Source: Sphingobium yanoikuyae
Lineage (GTDB): Bacteria > Pseudomonadota > Alphaproteobacteria > Sphingomonadales > Sphingomonadaceae
Assembly (NCBI RefSeq): GCF_034424525.1
Contig: NZ_CP139979.1
Span: 248,001-312,000, forward strand
Reading direction: 5' to 3'
Length of the DNA stretch: 64,000 nt
The notes under the pieces are model-generated. The model was not told where the DNA came from. It made no database searches and was given only the letters and a program-made list of their open reading frames with translations. Positions 8,473 through 16,580 of this stretch are shown piece after piece. The translations under genes were made by a program, and so were the position numbers. How positions within the stretch are numbered: the first letter of the stretch is position 1; the number at the start of each line of letters is the position of its first letter.

Positions 8473-9814
8473 CGCGGCGAAGATCGCGCAGATAGATGCG
8501 GGCGCGCTTGTTGACGCGTTCCTCTTCCAACTGGGCCTGGATCTGTTCGGGATTGGGGGCGTTGGCCGACTGCGGCTCGTCGCGGCCGCAGACGATCAGG
8601 ACGCGGACGCCATCGTTGATCGAGCCGAAGGGCGGGGTGGATTCGCCGACCTGCAGATTGACCAGAATGTCCTGCAGCTGGGGCGGCAGGTCGCGCAGCT
8701 TCACATTGTCATTGTCGACCACGTCGGCGCCGATGCGGGCGCCGATTTCGTTCGCCTGGCCGCAGCCCTTGATCTCCTTGACCGCGGCGGCGAAGGTCGC
8801 GGCCTTCTGGCTGGCGGCTTCCTTGCTGGTGCCGGCCGGGAAGAGGACCGACAGCTGCTTGAGGCTGAGCAGCGAATCGCGCGGATCGGCGGTCAGCACC
8901 TTGCGCTTGTCCATCACATAGATGATCGACATGCCGCCCACCGTCTCGATCGGGCCGGCGAGCTGGCCGACCTGCAATTCGGTGGCGGCCTGCGCCAGTT
9001 CGGTCGGCAGCTGGCTGGGGCGGACCCAGCCGAGATCGCCGCCGACGACGGCGGTGGAGGCTTCGGAGAACTGACGGGCATAGGCGGCGAAGCTGCCGCC
9101 CTGCTTGATCTGTTCGATGATGTTGCGCGCGTTGGCCGTGATCTGGTCACGGTTTTCCGGCGTCGAGGACAAATAGATTTCGCTGATCCGCACTTCGTCG
9201 CTACCCTTGGCAGCGTTGAGGCGATCGACCACCGACTTCACTTCGTCCTCGGAGACGTTGACGAAGGGCTGGATGTTGCGGCGGAGCAGGCGGCTCCAGG
9301 CCAGTTCGCCCTCGATCTGGCGCTTGATGCTGCTGGCCGAGCTGCCCTGTTCGCGCAGATACTGGTTGAACTGGTCGGGCGACTTGCGGAAATTGGCCGC
9401 AACGCGCTCATAGCTCTGGTTCACTTCGGCCGGATCGATCTTGATGTCGTTGGCGGCCGCTTCCTGAATCTGCAGCGTTTCGTCGATCAGGTTGCGCAGA
9501 ACCTGGACGCGCAGCCGTTCCTTCTCCTCGGCCGACACCTTGCCGCCATTGGCGGTGATGATCAGTGCCAGGCGCTGATCGACATCGGTGCCGGTGATGA
9601 TGCGGCCGTTCACGATCGCCGTTGCCTTGCGGACATTGGGATCATTCTTGCCGAAGATGGTGACATCCTTGGGCAGGTTCAGGCCCTGATCGGCGTCATT
9701 GTCGACGGCCTGGGCCGATGCGGTCTGTGCCGCCATGCCCAGAAGGGCGGTGGACAGAAGCAGGGTGCGCAGGCCCGAGCGAACGGATTTGGGCGAGAAA
9801 ACGACAGAAAGCAT
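8450..9814 (-). CDS. surA: periplasmic chaperone / peptidyl-prolyl isomerase SurA
   Basis: Parvulin-type chaperone that escorts outer-membrane proteins, including LptD, across the periplasm. A signal peptide ends near ASAQA. A SurA N-terminal domain follows (LRNLIDETLQIQEA, VNQSYERVAANFRKSPDQF), then parvulin rotamase blocks with the usual GGDLGWVRPSQLP-like motif. Length is about 454 residues. The ATG opening MLSVVFSPK is preferred to a TTG three codons earlier, although a ggag box sits nearer the TTG. It lies directly after lptD, its main client. Confidence 0.93.
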   Translation of the reverse strand: MLSVVFSPKSVRSGLRTLLLSTALLGMAAQTASAQAVDNDADQGLNLPKDVTIFGKNDPNVRKATAIVNGRIITGTDVDQRLALIITANGGKVSAEEKERLRVQVLRNLIDETLQIQEAAANDIKIDPAEVNQSYERVAANFRKSPDQFNQYLREQGSSASSIKRQIEGELAWSRLLRRNIQPFVNVSEDEVKSVVDRLNAAKGSDEVRISEIYLSSTPENRDQITANARNIIEQIKQGGSFAAYARQFSEASTAVVGGDLGWVRPSQLPTELAQAATELQVGQLAGPIETVGGMSIIYVMDKRKVLTADPRDSLLSLKQLSVLFPAGTSKEAASQKAATFAAAVKEIKGCGQANEIGARIGADVVDNDNVKLRDLPPQLQDILVNLQVGESTPPFGSINDGVRVLIVCGRDEPQSANAPNPEQIQAQLEEERVNKRARIYLRDLRRDAVIEYN

Positions 9815-9900
9815 CGTCGGCAAAAATCTCCAATACGGTCGGGAGCCAATGCCCCGTTCCGCCTTAACCGGTCCTGAGCGGACGGCGGGAAGGCAGTTCC

Positions 9901-12189
9901 TTATATGCCAATATTGCGAAAAGCCAGCCGCAGCTGGAAGCTGTTGCCGGCTCGCGCGTCACCGTTGGTCTGATAGTCGCGCCGCCATGTAAAGCCCAGC
10001 GTCAAACAATCATCCTCATAGGCAACGCCGAGGCGCTGGCGCACCGGCTCATAGCCGTCGGCCGTGGTGCCCGGATCTTCCTGCGCGCCGGTAAGATCGA
10101 TGACGGTCGAGCCGAACACCGACCAGAAGCGGGCGAACTGGATGCGGCCGCCAAGGCGCAGTTCCTCGCGGTCCTGCAGATCCTCCAGCGTGATATTGGC
10201 GTTGCGGTTGAGGCGCAGATAGCTGATCTGGGCATAGGTCTTCTTGCTGCCCACGGTCGCGTCGACCTCGTTCCGGCGGACCGCCAGATTGTCCTTGTCG
10301 ACCCGGAAGCGCTGGGTGAAGCTGACGAAATCCTTGTAGCGGATGGTCCAGCGGCCGACGATGTCGGACATGCGGTCGGACAGGCCGGTGCCGTCGGGCA
10401 GGATGCTGGCGCGGTTGTCGAGCCGGTAGCTCTGGCCGACATTGGCGTCGAGCGTGAAGTCGGGCAGCGCCAGATTATATTCCAGGCCATAGGTGATGCG
10501 GCTCGAATCCTCGAACCGGTCATAGCCCGCGAAGCGGTTGAGCGCGAAGAGGTTGCTGTCCTCCAGATCGACCGACCGGGCATCCTCATTGGGCACCGAC
10601 AGGTTGGCGAGATGGGGCGAGGCGACGATCTGGACGCGCGGGGCGATACGCTGCACGCCGCCGAAGGCCTCACCCATGAAGGGCCAGCGCATGTCGACCG
10701 CGGCGGCGGCGATGCCGCGCGCCTTCCAGCCCGGATCGCCGGCATAGCTGATCGTGTCGGTCAGCAGATTGTTGCTGCTGTGATAGACGTCGCCGCGCAG
10801 ATAGGTGGTGAAATTCACTTCCTGGCCAAGGCCGGTCAGCTTGCGCAGATTCCATTCGAACGCGGCAAAGGCGCGCTGGGTGTCCTGCCCCTCGGTCCGG
10901 GTGATCGCCAGCGTATTGGCCTGGAACTGCATCTGGCCGCCGAGCAGCGGATCCTTCATCCGCAGCCGATAATCCATGACCGGCAGGGCGATCGGCATCT
11001 GGCCCTGGGGATCGTCGACGCGCAGCGTCTGCACCGCCCAGCCGGCGAGCGAGAAATAGCTGTTCTCGCCGATCCGCTGGACGCCAAGGGTCGAACGCAG
11101 CCGGTCGTCGCGGCTGATGTCGTAGCGGCGCAGGAAAGTGCGGTCGGTGGCGACCCGGATCGATCCGTTGACGCTCCATTCAGGCGACAGCTGCATGCCG
11201 CCGCTGGCGTCGATCGCGCCGCGAATATCCTTTTGCGAATCGGTCGGCGTGATGCCGCTCGACCGGCTGCCATAGGTGGCATAGCCGGTGATCTGATAGG
11301 CACCGCGATCGTAGAGATGGCGGAAATTGCCTTCGATCATCGGCAGCGAATCGCTGTAGACGTGCGGCGTGACGGTCAGGTCGCGATTGGGCGCGAGCTT
11401 GAGATAATAGGGGACCGCGACCTCGAAGCCGTTGACCCGGTCATAACGGATATTGGGGACCAGAAGGCCGCTGCCGCCATCGTCGCCGACCGGATGCGAC
11501 AGGCCCGGCACCGGGATCAGTGGCAGGCCGAACAGCTCGACATTGGCGCGGGTATAGGAGACGCGCTGCTTGGTCGGGTCATAGACGACCTTGACCGCGT
11601 TGATCTGCCAGGTCGGTTCCTTGGGGCAACCGTCGCTGCCCTCCACCGGACAGCCGGTATAGGCGGCGTGGTGCAGCGTATAGACGCCATTGATCCGCTC
11701 GCCCTTGGTCGCGGCCATGCGGCCGCCCTTCTGGAGGACCAGCAATATATTGTCGACCGCGCCATCCTTGAGCGTATCGGTGACATCGAAGCGGTCGCCA
11801 TAGGCGACATTGCCGTCCGGATCGATCACCGAGACGGCGCCCTGCGCCTCCACCTTGCCGGTGTTGCGGTCCCACACGATCTTGTCGGCGCGCAGCCGGT
11901 TGCCGTCGCGCAGCAACTGGACATTGCCGGTGGCGGTCACGACCTGGCTGTTGGTGTCATATTCCAGCGTATCGGCGGCGAAGCCGATTTCCTGGTCATT
12001 GTCGGGCACCGGCGCGTCGGGCGCGCTGATCGGCGTCTGGGGCTCGTTCAGCTTGGGCTCGGGCGCCTGTTGCGCATGGGCCAGCGGCGCCGCGAGCAGG
12101 CAGGACGAGGCAGCGCCGGCAAGCAGCGCCTGTTTGAACGACAGGGGAAACACGGAAATCTGCAAGCGTAGGGGCCTCTTTGTGGGCAC
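9901..12189 (-). CDS. lptD: LPS-assembly protein LptD
   Basis: Outer-membrane beta-barrel that inserts lipopolysaccharide (or the sphingomonad glycosphingolipid-related envelope components) with LptE. The signal peptide is FKQALLAGAASSCLLAAPLA, cleaved near AHA-QQ. The jellyroll OstA domain follows (DTLEYDTNSQVVTATGNVQL), then a long barrel with GYEPVRQRLGVAYEDDCLT near the C-terminus and Cys residues of the CPVEGSDGC type. The start is uncertain: GTG at the chosen place gives about 762 residues and a proper signal, and longer in-frame starts add an Arg-rich stretch not expected before a signal peptide. First gene of its operon. Confidence 0.93.
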   Translation of the reverse strand: MPTKRPLRLQISVFPLSFKQALLAGAASSCLLAAPLAHAQQAPEPKLNEPQTPISAPDAPVPDNDQEIGFAADTLEYDTNSQVVTATGNVQLLRDGNRLRADKIVWDRNTGKVEAQGAVSVIDPDGNVAYGDRFDVTDTLKDGAVDNILLVLQKGGRMAATKGERINGVYTLHHAAYTGCPVEGSDGCPKEPTWQINAVKVVYDPTKQRVSYTRANVELFGLPLIPVPGLSHPVGDDGGSGLLVPNIRYDRVNGFEVAVPYYLKLAPNRDLTVTPHVYSDSLPMIEGNFRHLYDRGAYQITGYATYGSRSSGITPTDSQKDIRGAIDASGGMQLSPEWSVNGSIRVATDRTFLRRYDISRDDRLRSTLGVQRIGENSYFSLAGWAVQTLRVDDPQGQMPIALPVMDYRLRMKDPLLGGQMQFQANTLAITRTEGQDTQRAFAAFEWNLRKLTGLGQEVNFTTYLRGDVYHSSNNLLTDTISYAGDPGWKARGIAAAAVDMRWPFMGEAFGGVQRIAPRVQIVASPHLANLSVPNEDARSVDLEDSNLFALNRFAGYDRFEDSSRITYGLEYNLALPDFTLDANVGQSYRLDNRASILPDGTGLSDRMSDIVGRWTIRYKDFVSFTQRFRVDKDNLAVRRNEVDATVGSKKTYAQISYLRLNRNANITLEDLQDREELRLGGRIQFARFWSVFGSTVIDLTGAQEDPGTTADGYEPVRQRLGVAYEDDCLTLGFTWRRDYQTNGDARAGNSFQLRLAFRNIGI

Positions 12190-12344
12190 TTCTGGTCCAT
12201 GCCTATCGCACTGCTTGGCCCGCGCCGCAATCGCTGCTCGCATTCGGGACGGCGGAAATCCGCCGAATGGCTTTGCAGAGCGGCAAAGCCGCACTATCTG
12301 GCTGAAACAAGAACGACACGGCATTCCAGAGAAAAGGCCCCCAG
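12190..12344. promoter_or_regulatory. divergent promoter region lptD / pepA
   Basis: About 155 bases separate the divergent lptD and pepA starts and should carry both promoters. I cannot mark boxes with confidence. Confidence 0.4.
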
Positions 12345-13790
12345 ATGGACATCCAATTCAGCCCCACGCGCCCCCAGGTCGACACGTTGGTCCTTGCCGT
12401 GGCGAAGGGGTCTGTCGACAGCCTGCCGCTTACCGCATCGGCCACGCTGGTCGCCGGCGCCGCCGCCGCGCGCTTCGCCGGTGAGGCGGGCGGCAGCGTC
12501 GAGAGCTTCGTCGAGGAAGGCGGCGCGGTGCTGCGCGTCCTGCTGCTGGGCATCGGCAATGGCAGTGCGGCCGACCTGGAGCGGGCCGGCGGCGCGCTGA
12601 CCGCCAAGCTGTCGACCAGCGGCGCGACCCACGCAGCGGTCGAATTCCCGGCCGGCGTGAGTGGCGAGGATGCCGCCCGGCTGGGCCTGGGCGCGCTGCT
12701 GCGCAGCTGGCGGATCGACACCTATCGCACGCGTCAGCCCGAAAAGGCCAAGCCGACGCTGGCGACCGTGACGATCGTCGCAAACGGCGCCGAAGCCGAA
12801 TGGGCCAAGCTGTCGGCGGTCGCCGCCGGCGTTGCCTTCACCCGCGAACTGGTGTCGGAACCGGCCAACATCCTCTATCCCGAAAGCTTCGTCGCGCGCT
12901 GCCAGCATCTGGCCGAGCTGGGCGTCAAGATCACCGTGCTGGACCGCGCGGCGATGACGGAGCTGGGCATGGGCGCGCTGCTGGGCGTGGCGCAGGGGTC
13001 GGCGCGCGAGGCGCGGCTGCTGGCGATGGAATGGGACGGCACCGATGGCGCCGCCAACAAGCCGGTCGTGTTCATCGGTAAGGGCGTGACCTTCGACACC
13101 GGCGGTATCTCGCTCAAGCCTGGCCCCGGCATGGAAGACATGAAGTGGGACATGGGCGGCGCCGGCGCCGTCGCTGGCGCCATGAAGGCGCTGGCCGGTC
13201 GCAAGGCCAAGGCGCGTGTCGTCGGCATCTGTGGCCTGGTCGAGAATATGCCCGACGCCAATGCCCAGCGCCCCGGCGACATCGTGACGTCGATGTCGGG
13301 CCAGACCATCGAGGTGCTGAACACCGACGCCGAAGGCCGGCTGGTGCTGTGCGACGCGGTGACCTGGGCGCAGAAGACCTATGAACCTGAAGTGGTGATC
13401 GACCTTGCCACCCTGACCGGGGCGATGATGATTGCGCTCGGCAGCGAGCATGGCGGCCTATTCGCCAACGACGATGCGCTGGCCGACGACCTGCTGGCGG
13501 CGGGCAAGACCAGCGGCGAGAAGCTGTGGCGCTTCCCGCTGTCGGAGGCCTATGACAAGCTGATCGACAGCCCGATCGCCGACATGAAGAATATCGGTCC
13601 GCGCTTCGCCGGCTCGATCACCGCTGCCCAGTTCATCAAGCGCTTCGTCAACGAAGGCGTGAAATGGGCGCATCTCGACATTGCCGGCATGGTCTGGTCG
13701 GACAAGCCCGGCGCCACCGCCGACAAGGGCGCGACCGGCTATGGCGTGCGCCTGATCGACCAGCTGGTGGCCGACAAGTTCGAGCTCTGA
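12345..13790 (+). CDS. pepA: leucyl aminopeptidase (M17)
   Basis: Cytosolic two-metal aminopeptidase that trims N-terminal residues from peptides; PepA in other bacteria also binds DNA. The catalytic signature NTDAEGRL (about residue 326) and the metal-site stretch GKGVTFDTGGISLK (about 245) are intact, and the 481-residue length is normal. The divergent partner is the lptD operon. The next gene, holC, begins five bases after the stop; this pepA-holC pairing is common in proteobacteria. Confidence 0.97.
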   Translation: MDIQFSPTRPQVDTLVLAVAKGSVDSLPLTASATLVAGAAAARFAGEAGGSVESFVEEGGAVLRVLLLGIGNGSAADLERAGGALTAKLSTSGATHAAVEFPAGVSGEDAARLGLGALLRSWRIDTYRTRQPEKAKPTLATVTIVANGAEAEWAKLSAVAAGVAFTRELVSEPANILYPESFVARCQHLAELGVKITVLDRAAMTELGMGALLGVAQGSAREARLLAMEWDGTDGAANKPVVFIGKGVTFDTGGISLKPGPGMEDMKWDMGGAGAVAGAMKALAGRKAKARVVGICGLVENMPDANAQRPGDIVTSMSGQTIEVLNTDAEGRLVLCDAVTWAQKTYEPEVVIDLATLTGAMMIALGSEHGGLFANDDALADDLLAAGKTSGEKLWRFPLSEAYDKLIDSPIADMKNIGPRFAGSITAAQFIKRFVNEGVKWAHLDIAGMVWSDKPGATADKGATGYGVRLIDQLVADKFEL

Positions 13791-13795
13791 AGCCG

Positions 13796-14233
13796 GTGCA
13801 GGTCGACTTCTACCAGCTCAGCCGCGATCCCGTGGAAGGGGTGCTGCCCGCGATCGCGGCGCGCATCCTGGACATGGGCGCGCGGCTGCTGGTGGTGGCC
13901 GACGAGCCGGAACGGCTGGCCCGCATATCGGCGGGCCTGTGGGCGGGGCCACCCGAAAGCTTCCTGGCCAATGGCCTGGCAGGCGACGGGGTGGACGCCG
14001 CCCAGCCGGTGCTGCTGGCGCAGAGCTGCGATGCGGCCAATGGCGCGAAGCATATTGCGCTGGCGGACGGTGTATGGCGCGAGGAGGCGCTGGGCTTCGA
14101 TCGCGCCTTCTATTTCTTCGATGCGGACACGATCGACGGGGCGCGGGCCAGCTGGCGAGCGCTCAGCAAGCGCGAAGGGGTGACCCCGCGTTTCTGGCGG
14201 CAGGAAGGCCGCAAATGGGTGCAGGGGCCGTGA
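13796..14233 (+). CDS. holC: DNA polymerase III subunit chi
   Basis: A 145-residue clamp-loader accessory subunit that links SSB to the polymerase III holoenzyme. The N-terminus (VDFYQLSRDPVEGVLPAIA) is typical, and FYFFDADTIDGARASWRALS near the C-terminus also fits. The start is GTG placed right after pepA; the frame is open further upstream, but only within pepA. Coupled to pepA by a five-base gap. Confidence 0.92.
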   Translation: MQVDFYQLSRDPVEGVLPAIAARILDMGARLLVVADEPERLARISAGLWAGPPESFLANGLAGDGVDAAQPVLLAQSCDAANGAKHIALADGVWREEALGFDRAFYFFDADTIDGARASWRALSKREGVTPRFWRQEGRKWVQGP

Positions 14234-14346
14234 ACGCCTGGAAATAAGGACTTCTACCAAGCCCTCTTGTGCCCCTCTTGCGAAGTGATCCGGCCCAGTC
14301 TAAAGGGCGCGCAACTTTATTCCAACAATCCGGAGTTATGAGGGCC

Positions 14347-14769
14347 ATGGCCGTCACGCGCACTTTTTCGATCATCAAGCCCGACGCGACCCGTCGCAAC
14401 CTGACCGGCGCCGTCACCAAGATGCTGGAAGAAGCCGGCCTGCGCGTCGTCGCTTCCAAGCGCATCCGCATGAGCCGCGAACAGGCCGAGGGCTTCTATG
14501 CCGTTCACAAGGAACGCCCCTTCTTTGCTGACCTGGTTGCCTTCATGATCTCGGGCCCGGTCGTCGTCCAGGTTCTGGAAGGCGAAAACGCCGTGACTCG
14601 CAACCGCGACATCATGGGCGCCACCAACCCGGCCAATGCCGACGCCGGCACCATCCGCAAGGAACTGGCCGAATCGATCGAAGCCAATTCGGTCCATGGT
14701 TCGGACAGCGAAGAAAATGCCGCGATCGAGATCGCCTATTTCTTCAAGCCCGAAGAAATCGTCGGCTAA
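14347..14769 (+). CDS. ndk: nucleoside diphosphate kinase
   Basis: Transfers the gamma-phosphate from ATP to nucleoside diphosphates and balances NTP pools. 140 residues, standard length. The N-terminus ([15 protein letters not shown]) and the active-site His in [12 protein letters not shown] (about residue 117) are exact family motifs. An in-frame ATG three codons upstream exists, but it lies too close to the ggag box. A strong terminator follows. Confidence 0.98.
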   Translation: MAVTRTFSIIKPDATRRNLTGAVTKMLEEAGLRVVASKRIRMSREQAEGFYAVHKERPFFADLVAFMISGPVVVQVLEGENAVTRNRDIMGATNPANADAGTIRKELAESIEANSVHGSDSEENAAIEIAYFFKPEEIVG

Positions 14770-14800
14770 ACCCGACACCCGTCCCCGGACGAGCAAAAGG

Positions 14801-14834
14801 CCCGGCGCTCCCGCAAGGAGCGGCCGGGTTTTTT
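14801..14834 (+). terminator. intrinsic terminator of ndk
   Basis: GC-rich stem (cccggcgctcc / ggagcggccggg with one unpaired base) followed by six T, about 30 bases after the ndk stop. Textbook rho-independent form. Confidence 0.92.
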
Positions 14835-14868
14835 GTTGCTGGGATGACGGATTTGGGTGGTTTCCCGC

Positions 14869-15007
14869 CATTCCTCCCCGGTACGGGGAGGGGGACCATT
14901 TGCGTAGCAAATGGTGGAGGGGCACAGGCCGGATAGCGCGGCGTTAGAGGGCGCCTGCCCCTCCGTCAGCGCTTCGCGCTGCCACCTCCCCGTGCCGGGG
15001 AGGAATG
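14869..15007 (-). repeat. 139-bp palindromic repeat element, copy 2
   Basis: Inverted second copy of the repeat at 6354-6492, same length and same 13-bp termini. The outer blocks are almost identical to copy 1. The central spacer differs more. The inner stem changes in a compensatory way: ccactcgc/gcgagcgg in copy 1 against ccatttgc/gcaaatgg here. Again it lies between convergent genes (ndk and a membrane protein). Confidence 0.85.
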
Positions 15008-15040
15008 ACCGCGATTGGTCGATGTTTCGAGCGCGCAGCC

Positions 15041-15679
15041 CTAGCGTTTCGTCTGGCGCGCCCACCGGGCGTCTATCTGGGACTGGGCGCTGGCGCCTTG
15101 GGCGTGGCTGACCAGCGACAGGCCGCGCAGAGTCAGCTTGTGGCCGGACAGCCATTTGCCGGCGATGCCATAGCCGATGTCGTAGACGGCGGAATCGCTG
15201 TGGGTGTCGCCATTGACGACGAACTGGGTGACGATGGTCACCGGCAGTTTCTCGTCGCCGATGCTGTCGTCGGGCAGCTTGGCGGCATTGCGCGCCTTTT
15301 TCAGCGCATCCTCGAACCAGCCGGCCTCGATCCGCGGTTCGCCGGTAGTGTCGACCGGGGCGATGCCGAGCGCCCTGGGGAAATGGATGGTCTGGCTCTG
15401 CACCAGCTGATCGGGGTCGGCGGGCTTGAGCGTCAGCCGGCTATCGCCATCGGCTGCGGCGTTGAGCACCAGCCGGGCGGCGCGGGCGGAGGCCTTGCTG
15501 CTTTCGGCGGCCTTGCTGGCACGCTCGTCCTTCTTGTCGGCCCAGTTGAGATAGAGGGTGAGGGCGGAGATCAGCACAGCCGCCACCGCCAGCAATTCGC
15601 CCAGCGTAATCCAGCGACGGCGGATGCGGGCGGCTTCCTCCTTGCGGGTCTCCTGCTTGGCTTCGGGGCTGTCGCTCAT
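15041..15679 (-). CDS. single-pass membrane protein of unknown function
   Basis: 212 residues. The N-terminus is charged and coiled-coil-like (EAKQETRKEEAARIRRRW), then one membrane helix (LGELLAVAAVLISALTLYL, about 27-45), then a Lys/Ala-rich stalk and a periplasmic domain. There is no signal peptidase site, so it is probably an inner-membrane anchor with its C-terminus outside. It starts four bases after the glutathione transferase gene and is likely cotranscribed with it. No family recognised. Confidence 0.7.
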   Translation of the reverse strand: MSDSPEAKQETRKEEAARIRRRWITLGELLAVAAVLISALTLYLNWADKKDERASKAAESSKASARAARLVLNAAADGDSRLTLKPADPDQLVQSQTIHFPRALGIAPVDTTGEPRIEAGWFEDALKKARNAAKLPDDSIGDEKLPVTIVTQFVVNGDTHSDSAVYDIGYGIAGKWLSGHKLTLRGLSLVSHAQGASAQSQIDARWARQTKR

Positions 15680-15683
15680 CGGG

Positions 15684-16364
15684 TCAGGCCGTCTGGGGCG
15701 GGACTTCGAACTTGTCGATCACCCATTCCTCCGCCTGCGCCTCGCCGATCCATTCCTGCATCCAGGGATGGGCGATGATCGCGCGCATATAGGCTTCGGC
15801 AAAGCGGGCGACCGGCAGCTGATAGGTGATGAAGCGGGTAACGACCGGCGCGAACATCAGGTCGACGGCGCCGAACTCGCCGAACAGGAAGTCGCCCTCG
15901 CCACCATAGCGGGCGCGGGCCTGGGCCCAGAGCTGCATGATACGGCTGATGTCGTGGGCGACGGCCTCCGACGGCGGGACTGGATCATAGATCTGGCGGA
16001 TGTTCATGCTGTGCTCGCGGCGGAGCGCGGCGAAGCTGCTGTGCATTTCGGCCGCCATCGAGCGGGCCATGGCGCGGGCGCCCGGATCGGTCGGCCAGAA
16101 CTGGTCGCCCCCGGCCTTTTCATTGAGATATTCGACGATGGCCAGGCTGTCCCACACGACGATGTCGTCGCCATCCCACAGGATCGGCACCTTGCCGGAG
16201 GAGGGGGCGAACTCATCGCCCTCGCGACGCTTTTCCCATTCCTCGTCATAGAGGGGGACCACCCCTTCCTCGAAGGGAAGGCCGGAGAGCTTGCACGCCA
16301 GCCAGCCGCGCAGCGACCAGCTCGAATAGGCCTTGTTGCCAATGAACAGCTTCATCATGGCCAT
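15684..16364 (-). CDS. glutathione S-transferase family protein
   Basis: 226 residues. The thioredoxin-like N-terminal half includes NKAYSSWSLRGWL (catalytic Ser region), GKVPILWDGDDIVVWDS (cis-Pro and the glutathione-binding Asp-Ser pair), followed by an all-helical C-terminal domain. Length and motifs fit a soluble cytosolic GST, of the type seen in many sphingomonads. The substrate cannot be told. Operon partner is the membrane protein downstream. Confidence 0.88.
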   Translation of the reverse strand: MAMMKLFIGNKAYSSWSLRGWLACKLSGLPFEEGVVPLYDEEWEKRREGDEFAPSSGKVPILWDGDDIVVWDSLAIVEYLNEKAGGDQFWPTDPGARAMARSMAAEMHSSFAALRREHSMNIRQIYDPVPPSEAVAHDISRIMQLWAQARARYGGEGDFLFGEFGAVDLMFAPVVTRFITYQLPVARFAEAYMRAIIAHPWMQEWIGEAQAEEWVIDKFEVPPQTA

Positions 16365-16445
16365 GTCTTAGCCGGGCGGGCTTCGATAAGTCGAGAGCCG
16401 ATAGAGAGGGCTTTCCACTTCGCGCCGAAACGCCTAAGGGGCGGC

Positions 16446-16537
16446 CATCCCCGGGGGGCCGCTCATGCGCGGCTGAGAGGTGGTCAGCAGACCACGACCC
16501 GCTGAACCTGATCCGGCTGATACCGGCGTAGGGAGGG
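16446..16537 (+). promoter_or_regulatory. thiamine pyrophosphate (TPP) riboswitch
   Basis: THI-box elements are present in order: ggggggcc, the P3 stem with gcgcggCTGAGAg, an extra P3a hairpin (gtggtc-agca-gaccac), gaCCCgc, then gaACCTGATC, ccgg-ctgata-ccgg and gcGTAGGGA. Binding of TPP should repress the operon that starts 44 bases downstream. The expression-platform sequences ggaggg (16532-16537), ccctcc (16558-16563) and the Shine-Dalgarno ggag (16567-16570) can form alternative pairings, suggesting control of translation. Confidence 0.95.
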
Positions 16538-16580
16538 CAAGGCGGCAGGTCCGTCGTCCCTCCTGTGGAGTGGACGTGAA

